Assembly (NCBI GenBank): GCA_023402175.1 | Contig: JAEXCN010000067.1 | Location: forward strand, 1 to 24,306 | DNA length: 24,306 nt | Reading direction: 5' to 3' | From: Pseudomonadota bacterium | GTDB taxonomy: Bacteria; Myxococcota_A; Polyangia; Polyangiales; Polyangiaceae | In this document: piece after piece, positions 1 to 8,344 of the stretch | Numbering within the stretch: position 1 is the stretch's first letter | Layout: each line of letters begins with the position of its first letter | Translations under genes and position numbers: made by a program | The notes under the pieces: generated by a model | Databases searched by the model: none | Told to the model about the DNA's origin: nothing | The model's input: only the letters and a program-made list of their open reading frames with translations

Positions 1-1014
1 ATCCCCGACCACCCAGATATCGTCCTTCGCGCTGCCCCAGATAGCGTGCAAATTCACAGGGACGATCGGCGTCTGCTGCTGCCAGCGTGGCTCGCCCGCC
101 GCGCCGAAGTGGACGATGTTGCCGTTCGTACCGACAGCCCAGGCGTCGTTCGCATGCATCCCCCAGACACCTTCGAAGGTCGTCGACACTGGAAGCAGAT
201 ACGGCGTCCACGCGACGGCCCCCGCATCTCCACTGAGCTCGAGGCGAAGTCCGCCTCCGCGCCCCATCGCCCACGCCGACGTCGCGCCAAAACTGTAGAT
301 CGCACGCAATTGCGGACCACAGCTGGAGAATGGCCGACAGTCCGTCAGCGGTGAGCGCCACGTGGTGCCACCATCATCATCGGTCACGAGCTGGCGGATG
401 TTCTGGTTTTGCACCCAGTCGTCGGGGAAATCGGCCGGATCGCCGACCAGCCAAACGGCATCCTTGCTCCCGCCAATCGCCCGGGCTCGACCGATCTTCT
501 CTGTCGACCCCGGCCAGACGTCACCGGGCATGGGCGTGACTTCGCTCTCGCCGGCGGCGTTCAGACGCACGCGGAGCGGCGCCTCGTTCAACGGCACGGC
601 CCACGCGACGTTGCGCTCGACTCCCCACACCGCGATCAACGCGTTGGGAAGCTGGGTATCGATCGCGCGAAGCTCCTTGCCGTCGTAGTGAAGGAGGGTG
701 CCGCGAGAGCCGGCGAACCAGACGTCGTCCGGCGCCGTCCCCGAGATCGCGTTGACGGCGATCTGAGGAGTGACCGCGTTAGGCACGACGCAGAACTCGG
801 AGCTCTCGCAGCCGTTCGGGGCACAGGCATCGGCGTCCTCGCACTCGCTGTCCGCGTTTGCATCCGCCCGTGCATCGGTGTCGATCACGTACGATGCGTC
901 CTCGCCGATCATGACGGCGCCGTCGTTCGTGTCAGCGTTGGCGCAGGCCATCCCAATCCCCAAGCTCGGGGACATGAAGAGACACCAGCGCCCCAACCTT
1001 CGCGTGGACTTCAT
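1..1014 (-). CDS. Propeller lipoprotein of module A (partial, C-terminus off left edge)
   Basis: Reads open from an ATG at 1014 to the left edge (338 codons, no stop), so the C-terminus is missing. The first 24 residues form a lipoprotein signal peptide ending in IGMAC (Cys24), followed by an Asp/Ala-rich linker. From about residue 85 there are degenerate propeller repeats of the type (I/V)xGxxxDDVWxxG...G.L.H.DG: I count five and the start of a sixth, e.g. 'VWGMHANDAWAVG' and 'IWGSAKDDIWVVG'. It is probably a surface-attached beta-propeller; its ligand is unknown. The start overlaps the stop of the cysteine-rich lipoprotein gene as ATGA, and GAGGGA lies 8 bases upstream, so translational coupling is likely. 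It matches the position of the propeller gene that follows the cysteine-rich gene in module B. Lipoprotein and propeller class are well supported; function is not. Confidence 0.85.
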   Translation of the reverse strand, partial: MKSTRRLGRWCLFMSPSLGIGMACANADTNDGAVMIGEDASYVIDTDARADANADSECEDADACAPNGCESSEFCVVPNAVTPQIAVNAISGTAPDDVWFAGSRGTLLHYDGKELRAIDTQLPNALIAVWGVERNVAWAVPLNEAPLRVRLNAAGESEVTPMPGDVWPGSTEKIGRARAIGGSKDAVWLVGDPADFPDDWVQNQNIRQLVTDDDGGTTWRSPLTDCRPFSSCGPQLRAIYSFGATSAWAMGRGGGLRLELSGDAGAVAWTPYLLPVSTTFEGVWGMHANDAWAVGTNGNIVHFGAAGEPRWQQQTPIVPVNLHAIWGSAKDDIWVVGD

Positions 1015-2225
1015 TTCGTCGGTCCCTCACAAGGCTTGGTCAGGCACTGTCCGTTGACACACGGCTGGCCCGCTCCGATATCGCACTGGATCCCGCATCC
1101 GCCGCAGTTGGTTGGGTCGCTCAGAGTGTTGGCTTCACATCCGTCTGTGGGATTCTGATTGCAGTCGGAGAGTCCCTCGAGGCATGCGATCGTGCAGCGG
1201 CCTTTTACGCAGGCGTTCTTGCTCCCCTTGCCGGACGTTGCTTCGTTACACGAGTATCCGCACGCCCCGCAGTTGTACGGGTCGTTGTCGAGATCGACAC
1301 ACGTGGTGTCGCATCGGGTCAATCCGTCAGCGCAGTTGCACGCCGGCGGCTGGTTGAAGGACGCTGCAAAACACAGCTTTCCATCGGGACAGACATTCCC
1401 GCAGCCACCGCAGTTGTTCCGATCCAAGAAGGGCTTACCGAGGTCGGGATCGGGTGCGGTCAGGTCGACCTCGCACCCGTCGTCGAGGTCGCCATTGCAG
1501 TTGGCCCATGTGTGGTTGTTGTCTTGGACGCACTTCAGCTCGCCGCATGTTCCGCCCCCGCACCCGTAATACATGTTTGGAGGAGGCGCCGGCAGTCCGC
1601 CATCGGGCTGATTCTTGCGACAATCGAATCGACACGCGCCGCAATGTTTGTCATTGCTGTTCAGGTCGACGCAGCCGTCGTTCCCACATGTGACTTTGCC
1701 GGGAGGGCAGCCGCCGCAATAGGAGTTCAGGCAGCGAACTCCGTCCGGGCAGACGATGCCGCATCCGCCGCAGTTCTTGGGGTCCTCCCGGAAGTACGCT
1801 TCACAGCCATCGTCGACGATGCCGTTGCAATCGCCGTAATTGTCGTTGCAACCGGTGCCGCGGCATTTGCCTTGATGGCAGGCGACCGTCATGGCCCTGC
1901 CGTTGTCACAAGTGTTGCCGCACTCGCCACAGTTGTTCTTGTCGTTGGCGAGGTCCGTACCGCATCGGAACGTCGGCAGCGAACCGTCGTCCCCGGGGCA
2001 AGTTGCGAACGGGTAGACGCACTCGGTCGCCACACATTGCATCATCGGCTCGGTCGGAGCCGGGGTAGACGCCTCGGACGCATCGGGCGTCTCGAAGATG
2101 GGCCCAGGCGCGCCCGCATCGGGCCGTCCGCCGCCGACGACGAACGAGCGTTCGCTGCTCGAGCATGCGACGGCGAGCACCGCACCAAACAAGAGGAGCG
2201 TCGAACCAAGTCGAATGTGCTTCAT
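1011..2225 (-). CDS. Cysteine-rich repeat lipoprotein, module A
   Basis: 404 residues. The signal peptide ends in LAVAC (Cys21), followed by a Gly/Ala/Pro-rich linker to about residue 60. The rest is cysteine-rich: six NCGxCGxxC-type repeats (NCGECGNTC, NCGGCGIVC, HCGACRFDC, NCGGCGNVC, NCGACGYSC, NCGGCGIQC) alternating with three DCNG...DGCE elements. Such proteins are common in myxobacteria and are often misannotated by cysteine content; no enzyme fold is visible. It is probably an extracytoplasmic, disulfide-stabilised lipoprotein. It is collinear with the module B copy (12125-13255), including a shared PPPNMxYGC segment. The ATG at 2225 was chosen because it starts the signal peptide and forms an ATGA overlap with the anti-sigma candidate's stop. 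The frame stays open farther upstream but there it only shadows that gene. Confidence 0.88.
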   Translation of the reverse strand: MKHIRLGSTLLLFGAVLAVACSSSERSFVVGGGRPDAGAPGPIFETPDASEASTPAPTEPMMQCVATECVYPFATCPGDDGSLPTFRCGTDLANDKNNCGECGNTCDNGRAMTVACHQGKCRGTGCNDNYGDCNGIVDDGCEAYFREDPKNCGGCGIVCPDGVRCLNSYCGGCPPGKVTCGNDGCVDLNSNDKHCGACRFDCRKNQPDGGLPAPPPNMYYGCGGGTCGELKCVQDNNHTWANCNGDLDDGCEVDLTAPDPDLGKPFLDRNNCGGCGNVCPDGKLCFAASFNQPPACNCADGLTRCDTTCVDLDNDPYNCGACGYSCNEATSGKGSKNACVKGRCTIACLEGLSDCNQNPTDGCEANTLSDPTNCGGCGIQCDIGAGQPCVNGQCLTKPCEGPTK

Positions 2226-2947
2226 CGGGTCATCCCCACTGCTGCGCGCACCGGCTCGGCGTAGGGAGAGCCGGGTCGCTTGGTCAGGAAGCGCTCGGCC
2301 AACACACGCGCTTCGCTGGTCCGTCCCAGCGCTGCCAGCGCACGCACTTCGAGCGAGTCGGCCTCGTCGGCGAATGTCTGGGTCGGATACTCGCGACGAT
2401 ACGCATTGACCACGGAGAGCGTGTCGGCCGGCTTGCCCGAAGCGAGCAGGCCGCGCGCGCGATCGACACGTGCGAGCTCCTCGTCGAGGCTCGTATTCGA
2501 GCGCTCCACCTTGGCTGTTGCTTGCGCGGGAGCACGCTGGGGCTCTCGAGGCGACGCCGGCAGCGCCGACACATCGATCGAAGGCAGTGTGGCCACCGGC
2601 GCAGGGGCGCTGCTGGCCGAAGGAATGGCGGAAGGGGCCACGATCGGCGCGGCCTGAGAGATCGGCGCGGGCGATTCGTCCGTGGTGGAGCGCCATGCGA
2701 ACGCAGCCACGCCGGCCGCGGCCGCCAATCCTGCATAGACAACGGCAGCGCGCAGCGAGCCGAAGCGCCGGTTCAGCGTGGACGCCACGGGCGGCGCCGC
2801 AATCGTCACGGTCGGCTCGGCGAATCGCGACAATAGTCGCGCGCCTTGCGCGTCGGGGTCCGGATGGCGGTCTTCGTCTGCGGCGCGCAGCATCGAGGCG
2901 ATCTCGTCGGGGAGCTCGCCATCCAGAAGCGGACTGGGGTCTTTCAT
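2222..2947 (-). CDS. Probable anti-sigma factor with one membrane segment, module A
   Basis: 241 residues. Order of parts: a soluble N-terminal region of about 63 residues (LLDGELPDEIASMLRAADED, presumably cytoplasmic), one membrane segment at about 66-85 (AAVVYAGLAAAAGVAAFAW), a Pro/Ala/Ser-rich linker at 90-145, and a helical C-terminal region at 150-235 that resembles tetratricopeptide-type helices (SLEVRALAALGRTSEARVLAERFL). No HxxxCxxC zinc anti-sigma motif is present. The anti-sigma call rests on its place directly after the ECF sigma gene (ATGA overlap at 2944-2947), its topology, and the same pairing in module B. It could instead be a membrane-anchored scaffold of the lipoprotein system. 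Its stop overlaps the start of the cysteine-rich gene (ATGA at 2222-2225). Confidence 0.75.
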   Translation of the reverse strand: MKDPSPLLDGELPDEIASMLRAADEDRHPDPDAQGARLLSRFAEPTVTIAAPPVASTLNRRFGSLRAAVVYAGLAAAAGVAAFAWRSTTDESPAPISQAAPIVAPSAIPSASSAPAPVATLPSIDVSALPASPREPQRAPAQATAKVERSNTSLDEELARVDRARGLLASGKPADTLSVVNAYRREYPTQTFADEADSLEVRALAALGRTSEARVLAERFLTKRPGSPYAEPVRAAVGMTR

Positions 2948-3534
2948 CGATGTTTGTCCTGCAGGCTCTTGCGAGCGGCGGCCTGGAGAAAGAGCTCTCG
3001 TGCGCGGCGCAGACGCGACGCGACGGTTCCGACGGGAAGCTCGAGCAACTCGGCGATCTGCACCGAGCTGAGATGTTCGAGCTCGAACAAGATGAATACG
3101 GCGCGCGGCTCTTCCGGGATCTTCTCGAGCATGCGCTGCAGGTCCTGACGAGCCTCCGACTGCGAGATCGCCTGTTCGGGCGAGCTCCGCGGATCGATCT
3201 GGCTCTTCAGGAGCTCGTCGTCGTGGACCTCGCGCCGTCGCCGGATCGAGCGACGTGCGTGGGAGGCGACGTACATGCACGCGCGGAACAGAAACCCGCG
3301 CGCCGAGGTGATGGAGGCCAGCCGCTTCGAGGCGTCGAGGTAGACCTCTTGCACCGCGTCCTCGAGGTCGGCGTCGGGCACCCCCAGCCGACGAAGGCTT
3401 CGCCACACGAACTCGTGGTGCTCGAGGATGAGGCTCTCGACGGTCGGATTCGGGTCGGTCATCGCCGCGATCGCCGACGATGGCATGGCGCCGGCTGGTA
3501 GCTCCGGAAGCGGAAGAGCACGCGTATTCGACAT
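2944..3534 (-). CDS. ECF-type RNA polymerase sigma factor, module A
   Basis: 196 residues, a normal length for an ECF sigma factor with only regions 2 and 4. Region 2 lies at about 34-103 (HHEFVWRSLRRLGVPDADLE, then DAVQEVYLDASKRL) and region 4 at about 131-182, with the helix-turn-helix around LSSVQIAELLELPVGTVASR. There is no anti-sigma or extra C-terminal domain. It should direct RNA polymerase to the promoter of its own module; the target is not shown by the sequence. The stop is coupled to the anti-sigma candidate by ATGA. The ATG at 3534 has no clear ribosome binding site; internal ATGs at residues 17 and 25 are alternatives, since conserved sequence begins only near residue 33. It shares the 12-residue string EFVWRSLRRLGV with the module B sigma factor. 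Confidence 0.93.
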   Translation of the reverse strand: MSNTRALPLPELPAGAMPSSAIAAMTDPNPTVESLILEHHEFVWRSLRRLGVPDADLEDAVQEVYLDASKRLASITSARGFLFRACMYVASHARRSIRRRREVHDDELLKSQIDPRSSPEQAISQSEARQDLQRMLEKIPEEPRAVFILFELEHLSSVQIAELLELPVGTVASRLRRARELFLQAAARKSLQDKHR

Positions 3535-3607
3535 CCGAACGCTAACAAGCCCGGACGGGGGCCCAACGATCGACCTTTCTTGGGGCCGTTCGCTTTTTCG
3601 CCAGAGC

Positions 3608-4672
3608 TCACTTCCAGCGTGTCACCACGGCGACGCCCAGCTGCCCTTCGAATGTGACGGAAGGGACTCGATGGACCTGCCGAACGGGATCGATCAGCGT
3701 GAACTCCGCGCGCTCGAACGGGCTGAAGAGGCCGAGAGCGAGCTCGACGCCAACGGGATCGATGAGGAGGATGCGGGTCCTCGCGACGAGGCCGGCCGCA
3801 GACCAGCTCGATTCCGCACGGCCCGTGCGCGGCAAGCCAGAGCTTGATACCGCGAGCTGGCCGAGCTCGACGGCGGCGCACAGCGAGCTGTGCGTGCGCC
3901 ACCGGATTGTTCCGCCGCACATTTCGGCACGTGCCGTTCGCAGGCGCGCGTGAATCTCGCCTGCGTCGACGGGACGACCGAAGGTCGAGAACCCCCACGA
4001 GAGGCGTAACGCCGGAACGATCGGGCTCGAGGCGAAGTGGCGAGACCACTCGGCCGACACGCGGGCGCCGAAGGCGTCTGCGCCAGCCCTCGTGTATTGC
4101 GCCTGCATCGCGGCCTCGAAGCGCCAGAAGCCGCTCGGAGCACGAGGCTCGCCGCGGTGCGCCGGCGCCAGTCTCGGGGGCGTGGACGCTGCTCGTGGCT
4201 CGGGTGGCGGCGGCTCGGACGGCGGCAGTTCTGGGCGAGGGGTCGATTCCGGAGGGACCGGCTCGGAGCGTTCGGCGAGAGCGAGGGCGACGAACACCGC
4301 GAGTGAGCGCACGACGGCCGCACAATCGGCGCCCCGCACCTGACGCGTTCCCACCGATCCCTCATGAGCGACCGTGAGCTCCCCTTCGAAGCCGCCATCC
4401 CGCTTTTCGATGTGTACCGAGAAGCGGCGCGGATCGTCCGCGCCATCGGCCCTCCCAGTTTGCGGAGCAGCAACACGCTTGCCTACCTCCGCATCGAATG
4501 CGGCCGCGTCGGGGCAACCGAGCGGGGCCGTGTATGGGATCTGCACCGGCGCCGTGTCCGCAGCAGCGACGGCGCTGTGGACCATACAGGACGCAAACGC
4601 GCACAGCGCTGCGCACCACGCGCGCGCAGCTGTCAGACGCGCGTATGCGTCGCCGGCGTGTCGCGAACGCAT
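3608..4672 (-). CDS. Exported protein with proline-rich linker and beta-rich C-terminus, module A
   Basis: 354 residues from the ATG at 4672, chosen because it opens a plausible signal peptide (hydrophobic core AWCAALCAFASCMVHSAVAA, cleavage after AxA). The frame continues upstream to an ATG at 4753, and neither start has a good ribosome binding site. After the signal comes a domain of about 100 residues beginning YTAPLGCPDAAAFDAEVGKRV, then a Pro/Glu/Ser-rich linker, then about 180 residues rich in alternating hydrophobic residues that may form an outer-membrane beta-barrel. The paralog at 14824-15912 has the same three-part layout and the same place just before a sigma gene. A role as outer-membrane signal input or cell-envelope anchor is inference; no known family was recognised. 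Confidence 0.72.
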   Translation of the reverse strand: MRSRHAGDAYARLTAARAWCAALCAFASCMVHSAVAAADTAPVQIPYTAPLGCPDAAAFDAEVGKRVAAPQTGRADGADDPRRFSVHIEKRDGGFEGELTVAHEGSVGTRQVRGADCAAVVRSLAVFVALALAERSEPVPPESTPRPELPPSEPPPPEPRAASTPPRLAPAHRGEPRAPSGFWRFEAAMQAQYTRAGADAFGARVSAEWSRHFASSPIVPALRLSWGFSTFGRPVDAGEIHARLRTARAEMCGGTIRWRTHSSLCAAVELGQLAVSSSGLPRTGRAESSWSAAGLVARTRILLIDPVGVELALGLFSPFERAEFTLIDPVRQVHRVPSVTFEGQLGVAVVTRWK

Positions 4673-5099
4673 CCGGAACGCGCACGGAGCATCGTTCGAG
4701 GATCGCCGCGAGCCGGAAGTTCGAATCATGTCCGTGGCGTCGGCAGTTCGCACCTCTGGAGCGCTCGAGCATCTCGGACGGCGAGGGTCCTTACGTCGGC
4801 GCGGCGATCGTGTCCGGAGCAGAGCATCGAAGCGCTCCGCAGTTTAGTTCGTCACATCGCCGCCCGACACGCCCTCTTTCGACTCTGGTGCGTTCGCTGG
4901 CGTAGTGCGAAGCGACAGCACGCGTCGGCTCCGGGCGTCGACTACGCAGCGCGACCGTCACTTTCGCCCACTCGTCCATCGAGCTCGGCCATGTTGCCGG
5001 GCTGGTCGAGCATCATGACGATCGGCCGCTCCCCTTCGCGCGTCCAGTCCTCTGCCGGGGCCGGAAGGCCTACCGGTCCAGCATCGACGTTGTGCCCGT
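4673..5099. other. Gap between modules B and A
   Basis: 427 bases with no convincing complete gene, between the last gene of module B and the first gene of module A; it should hold the module A promoter. On the minus strand one frame stays open from just after a stop at 5172 to a TAG at 4942-4944 and reads like a protein C-terminus (VLNGHNVDAGPVGLPAPAED ... REGERPIVMMLDQPGNMAEL), but it has no ATG or GTG until MMLDQ near its end. It may be the tail of a lost gene. A short GGCC-TTCC-GGCC inverted repeat lies just after the RCC1 gene but has no T tract. I could not place a promoter. Confidence 0.4.
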
Positions 5100-6356
5100 T
5101 CAGAACTCGATCACGCGTCCAGCCGCCGAAGTCGAGAGCGTCGTCGGCGGAAGCCCCAGCTGACCGGAGCTATTGTTCCCCCAGCAGCGAAGGATACCCG
5201 CCGCGTCGAGTGCGCAAGAATCGCCGAGACTCACGGCATCGGCGACGCGCCCCACCTCGGTGAATTCGTACCCGCCAGTCTGCTTGATGGAGAGGCACTT
5301 GACCTTGCCATCCGTGAGACGCACACAACTGCCCTTGATGTCTTCGACGCCCGAGAGCACACGATTCGGGTCGTCGGAAGTCGGGTCGAGGACCTTCGTG
5401 GGCGTGTACGCGGGCATGCCGGTCAGCACACCCCAGTACCAAAGCGTCTTGTCGCTTGCGAGAGCGAACGCGCGGGACTCCCCGACCACGACCTTCGTGA
5501 TGTCGGTCAATCCGGCGACGCGCGTCGGTGTCGGGGTCCAGCCAAACGCTGGACCGTTGCCGAGCACGGACGTCATGCCCCAACACCAAACTTCGCCATC
5601 CTCGAGCGCACACGTCGAGGCCGAGCCGCAGGATACCTGTTCGGCAGTAAATGTCGGGATCTCCTCGGGCACGGGATGGACCACGTAGTCCGTATAGCCC
5701 AAGCCCAGCTCACCGTTCATGTTCGTGCCCCAACAGGCCACGTGGCCGTTGGTTCGAACCGCGCACGCCGTACCCGCCGCCATGTCCACGTCCCGAACGT
5801 TCGCCAAGAACGGTTCGTCGGGAACGCTCGCCTTGATCGGACTCACGCTGTCGTAGCTGCCTCCCCAACACTTCAGATCGTTACCCTCCGTGACGGCGCA
5901 CACCATGCCTCTGATCCAGTTGCCGTTGTTCGCGACCTTTTTGAAATACGGCGCGTCGGGGCCGAGCACCGGAAATGGCTTGAAGGTCGTGCCGTCGTCC
6001 GAAGTGTCGCCTCGACCGAGCTCGCCGGAGATGTTGTTCCCCCAGCATTCCACGGTCGTCGAGCTCGACCTCTTCACACGTGCACAGTAGACCAAGCCGC
6101 CCGTCCACATTTCGAGAACAGTGGCTAGTTCGCGGTCCGCACCGCTATCCCAGGCGATACGTCGGTCGTCCGCGACGTCCGACACGGAAGCGTCGGCGGG
6201 CGGCGCGTCGGCGTCGGTCCGACTGGAGACATCTTCGCCAGCGTCCTCGCCATGATCAACTGCTCGTGGGTCCGACTCTCCACTGCATCCGGCCGGGGCA
6301 AGAAAGCCGACGGCAACGGAGACCGCCGAAAGAATCTTTAGCTTGAACGTATTCAT
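5100..6356 (-). CDS. RCC1-repeat propeller lipoprotein (last gene of module B)
   Basis: 418 residues. The lipoprotein signal peptide ends in APAGC (Cys24), followed by an acidic Asp/Ala/Ser-rich linker to about residue 75. Seven RCC1-type repeats of the form C.....G.V.CWG.N..GELG follow, e.g. 'VECWGNNISGELGRG' and 'LRCWGNNSSGQLG', consistent with a seven-bladed beta-propeller. Six of the seven blades carry a paired Cys (C-x8 to 14-C) before or in the CWG motif; the fifth (AFALASDKTLWYWG) has lost both. Family knowledge: RCC1 propellers bind protein or chromatin in eukaryotes, while bacterial surface forms are mostly uncharacterised. The ATG at 6356 has GAGG 8 bases upstream and lies 29 bases after the previous stop, so it is probably in the same operon. 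Confidence 0.92.
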   Translation of the reverse strand: MNTFKLKILSAVSVAVGFLAPAGCSGESDPRAVDHGEDAGEDVSSRTDADAPPADASVSDVADDRRIAWDSGADRELATVLEMWTGGLVYCARVKRSSSTTVECWGNNISGELGRGDTSDDGTTFKPFPVLGPDAPYFKKVANNGNWIRGMVCAVTEGNDLKCWGGSYDSVSPIKASVPDEPFLANVRDVDMAAGTACAVRTNGHVACWGTNMNGELGLGYTDYVVHPVPEEIPTFTAEQVSCGSASTCALEDGEVWCWGMTSVLGNGPAFGWTPTPTRVAGLTDITKVVVGESRAFALASDKTLWYWGVLTGMPAYTPTKVLDPTSDDPNRVLSGVEDIKGSCVRLTDGKVKCLSIKQTGGYEFTEVGRVADAVSLGDSCALDAAGILRCWGNNSSGQLGLPPTTLSTSAAGRVIEF

Positions 6357-6385
6357 CGTTAGCGCCTCGTTGCGACTCGCCCTGA

Positions 6386-8317
6386 CTACCGCACGCCGGA
6401 GATATCGACGGACGAGATGGCACGGAGCCCTGCTCCGCCCGGATACCCGTAGCTCGCGGCGACATCGAGCCCCCAGACGGTCACCGCGAACGGAGCCTCG
6501 CTATGAATTGCGTGTCGACCATTTTCGCATGACCCATCGCCGAAGCCCTCGGGCACGCCGTTCCGCACCATCGTCACGTACGCGTACTCGTAGCGCCCCT
6601 CGGCATCGATCGGCTTCCAGCCCGTGATCGTCCCCGCGCAGTCGAGGACGACGTCTTTGAGGCCTTTCCCGTCATCGTGCCGCACGACGACGAGCGTCGT
6701 GTAGCCGAACGTCAGATCGGTGAAGAACGTGTACGCGTCCAGATACTGCTGCACGGGAACGACGTTGACGAAGTCCGGATCGCCGATCTTCGAATCGATG
6801 TATTGTTTACCGTCATAGTACCAAAGGCTCGTCATGTAGCTGGCCATGAAGAATGGATGTTGCTCGTCCTGGCTGCTCACGATGAAGGGGCGATCGGACC
6901 AGAACGTCACGGCCTCACCGCGCGAAAGAACCTCGGGCGCTCCCTCGGGGCGCTGAGGCTTGTAGCTGAGCCTCGTTCCGTCAGCGGCTCCGATGAACCG
7001 CCAGGGGATGGACTCTTCGACATTCGTGGCAGCCGACTTGCCGAGACGCAAGCTGGCCCGGCTCTCGTAACGAACAGCGGCGTACTCGGTGCCCCATGCG
7101 CGCACCGGCGGGATCTGTTGCTGATTGACGTCGCAGTATCCCGTCATCGGCCTGCTCGGAAATACCGTGCACGTCGAACCTCCGAACACTCCAATGGGCT
7201 TGTTCGACTCGACAGGGCTTCCGACGAGCTCACGAGGCTGGGTGATCTGGAGAAGCTCGCCTTTTGCAAGATGGTAGACTCTGGATCGACCGTCGTCCGC
7301 CGTCGTCCCGCCTGGAAGCTCGATGAGATCGTCGTTGGGACGGATGCGAACTTCCGTGTCGTCTTCGGCGGCGATGATCTGAAGTGTCGGATTCATCCCC
7401 GTCATCCCGCGATCGTTTGCGTCCCAAGCGTTCACGACGAGGTGCTTGGTATCCCACGAGCTCGTCGGCAAGAGCACGGTCGCCGCAGGGATGTAGCTCG
7501 GAGCTCCTCCATAAGGGTAGATCGAGTAAGCACTGACGGGCCTGTCCGTCTGGATATGGAAGGCCGCACCCGATCCTGAATAGAGCGGAATCATGGGGTC
7601 GTCCGATTCCACCGCGGCAGGGAGTGGGCAACGGACGTGCTCGAGCTGGTCAGACGGAGTCACGCTCTGGTTCAAGAAGACGACGGCGATCTCCCCCGGG
7701 GGCAAGGGGCCGTTCAGCACCTCGTACTCGACCTCTGTCCCGCGTGTTCTTGGGATCGCGATACTGCGTGAAAGATCGAGCTGTGAGCCCTTGTACTCCA
7801 CCCGAACATTCACGGGGCTATCCCATGTATTGGCCACGAACGCTGCGAAGCAGGAATTGCGATAGTCGTAGACCGGAATGGTGGACGGCGGACCGCCGCC
7901 CGTAGCGACCGATGGGATCGTCCAGAACGAGCAGCCGATCGTTCCCTCGTTCTTCTCGGCGCTCGTGCAGGCGGAGACACACGCACCGTTCGCGCACCCC
8001 GTGTCGGGAGGGCATTCTCTGACCAGCTCGCCCGAGCACCCGCTCAGGACCGAATGAAGATCGCGCGAGCAGACGAACGTCTCGCACGCCTCGCTCTGTA
8101 CGTCGGATGCACCGAACGCGCTGGCGTCCGCTCCAACGAACGAGGCGCGGTCCGTGGCTCCGCAGGCGCTCATGAAGCCGCCCGCGCAGATGCCCACGAA
8201 GCAACACGAGAGAAGAGTCGATCGCAGCGTGAAACGCTTCCAATACGGATCGCGACGACGCGTGACGACAGCTCCAAAGCTGCGATACGTGGCTGGCCTC
8301 GTCGGCGGGGTACTCAT
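6386..8317 (-). CDS. IgGFc-binding-domain surface lipoprotein
   Basis: 643 residues. The N-terminus is unusually long and basic, followed by a hydrophobic stretch ending in FMSAC (Cys52), so it is probably a lipoprotein with an extended n-region. A cysteine-rich segment follows at about 80-140 (C.G.LVRECPPDTGCANGACVSAC). From about residue 150 to the end it resembles the IgGFc-binding protein N-terminal domain (PF17517 type): YRNSCFAAFVANTWDSPVNV, SIYPYGGAPSYIPAATVLLP, VFGGSTCTVFP, WGLDVAASYGYPGGAG. In this family the domain is found on extracellular, adhesion-like proteins; binding to IgG is not implied here. The start at 8317 was preferred because GAGGAA precedes it by 4 bases; an ATG at 8338 without a site would add 7 residues. 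It lies 27 bases after the RCC1 gene and is probably co-transcribed. Confidence 0.88.
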   Translation of the reverse strand: MSTPPTRPATYRSFGAVVTRRRDPYWKRFTLRSTLLSCCFVGICAGGFMSACGATDRASFVGADASAFGASDVQSEACETFVCSRDLHSVLSGCSGELVRECPPDTGCANGACVSACTSAEKNEGTIGCSFWTIPSVATGGGPPSTIPVYDYRNSCFAAFVANTWDSPVNVRVEYKGSQLDLSRSIAIPRTRGTEVEYEVLNGPLPPGEIAVVFLNQSVTPSDQLEHVRCPLPAAVESDDPMIPLYSGSGAAFHIQTDRPVSAYSIYPYGGAPSYIPAATVLLPTSSWDTKHLVVNAWDANDRGMTGMNPTLQIIAAEDDTEVRIRPNDDLIELPGGTTADDGRSRVYHLAKGELLQITQPRELVGSPVESNKPIGVFGGSTCTVFPSRPMTGYCDVNQQQIPPVRAWGTEYAAVRYESRASLRLGKSAATNVEESIPWRFIGAADGTRLSYKPQRPEGAPEVLSRGEAVTFWSDRPFIVSSQDEQHPFFMASYMTSLWYYDGKQYIDSKIGDPDFVNVVPVQQYLDAYTFFTDLTFGYTTLVVVRHDDGKGLKDVVLDCAGTITGWKPIDAEGRYEYAYVTMVRNGVPEGFGDGSCENGRHAIHSEAPFAVTVWGLDVAASYGYPGGAGLRAISSVDISGVR

Positions 8318-8344
8318 GCGCTTCCTCGGTTCCGTCATCTCACG

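Noticed and set aside
1011..2696. Longer N-terminus for the module A cysteine-rich lipoprotein
   Set aside because: The extension only shadows the anti-sigma candidate; the internal ATG at 2225 starts a proper lipoprotein signal peptide.
4791..4979. 62-codon minus-strand frame in the gap between modules
   Set aside because: Arg-rich composition, no ribosome binding site and no family resemblance.
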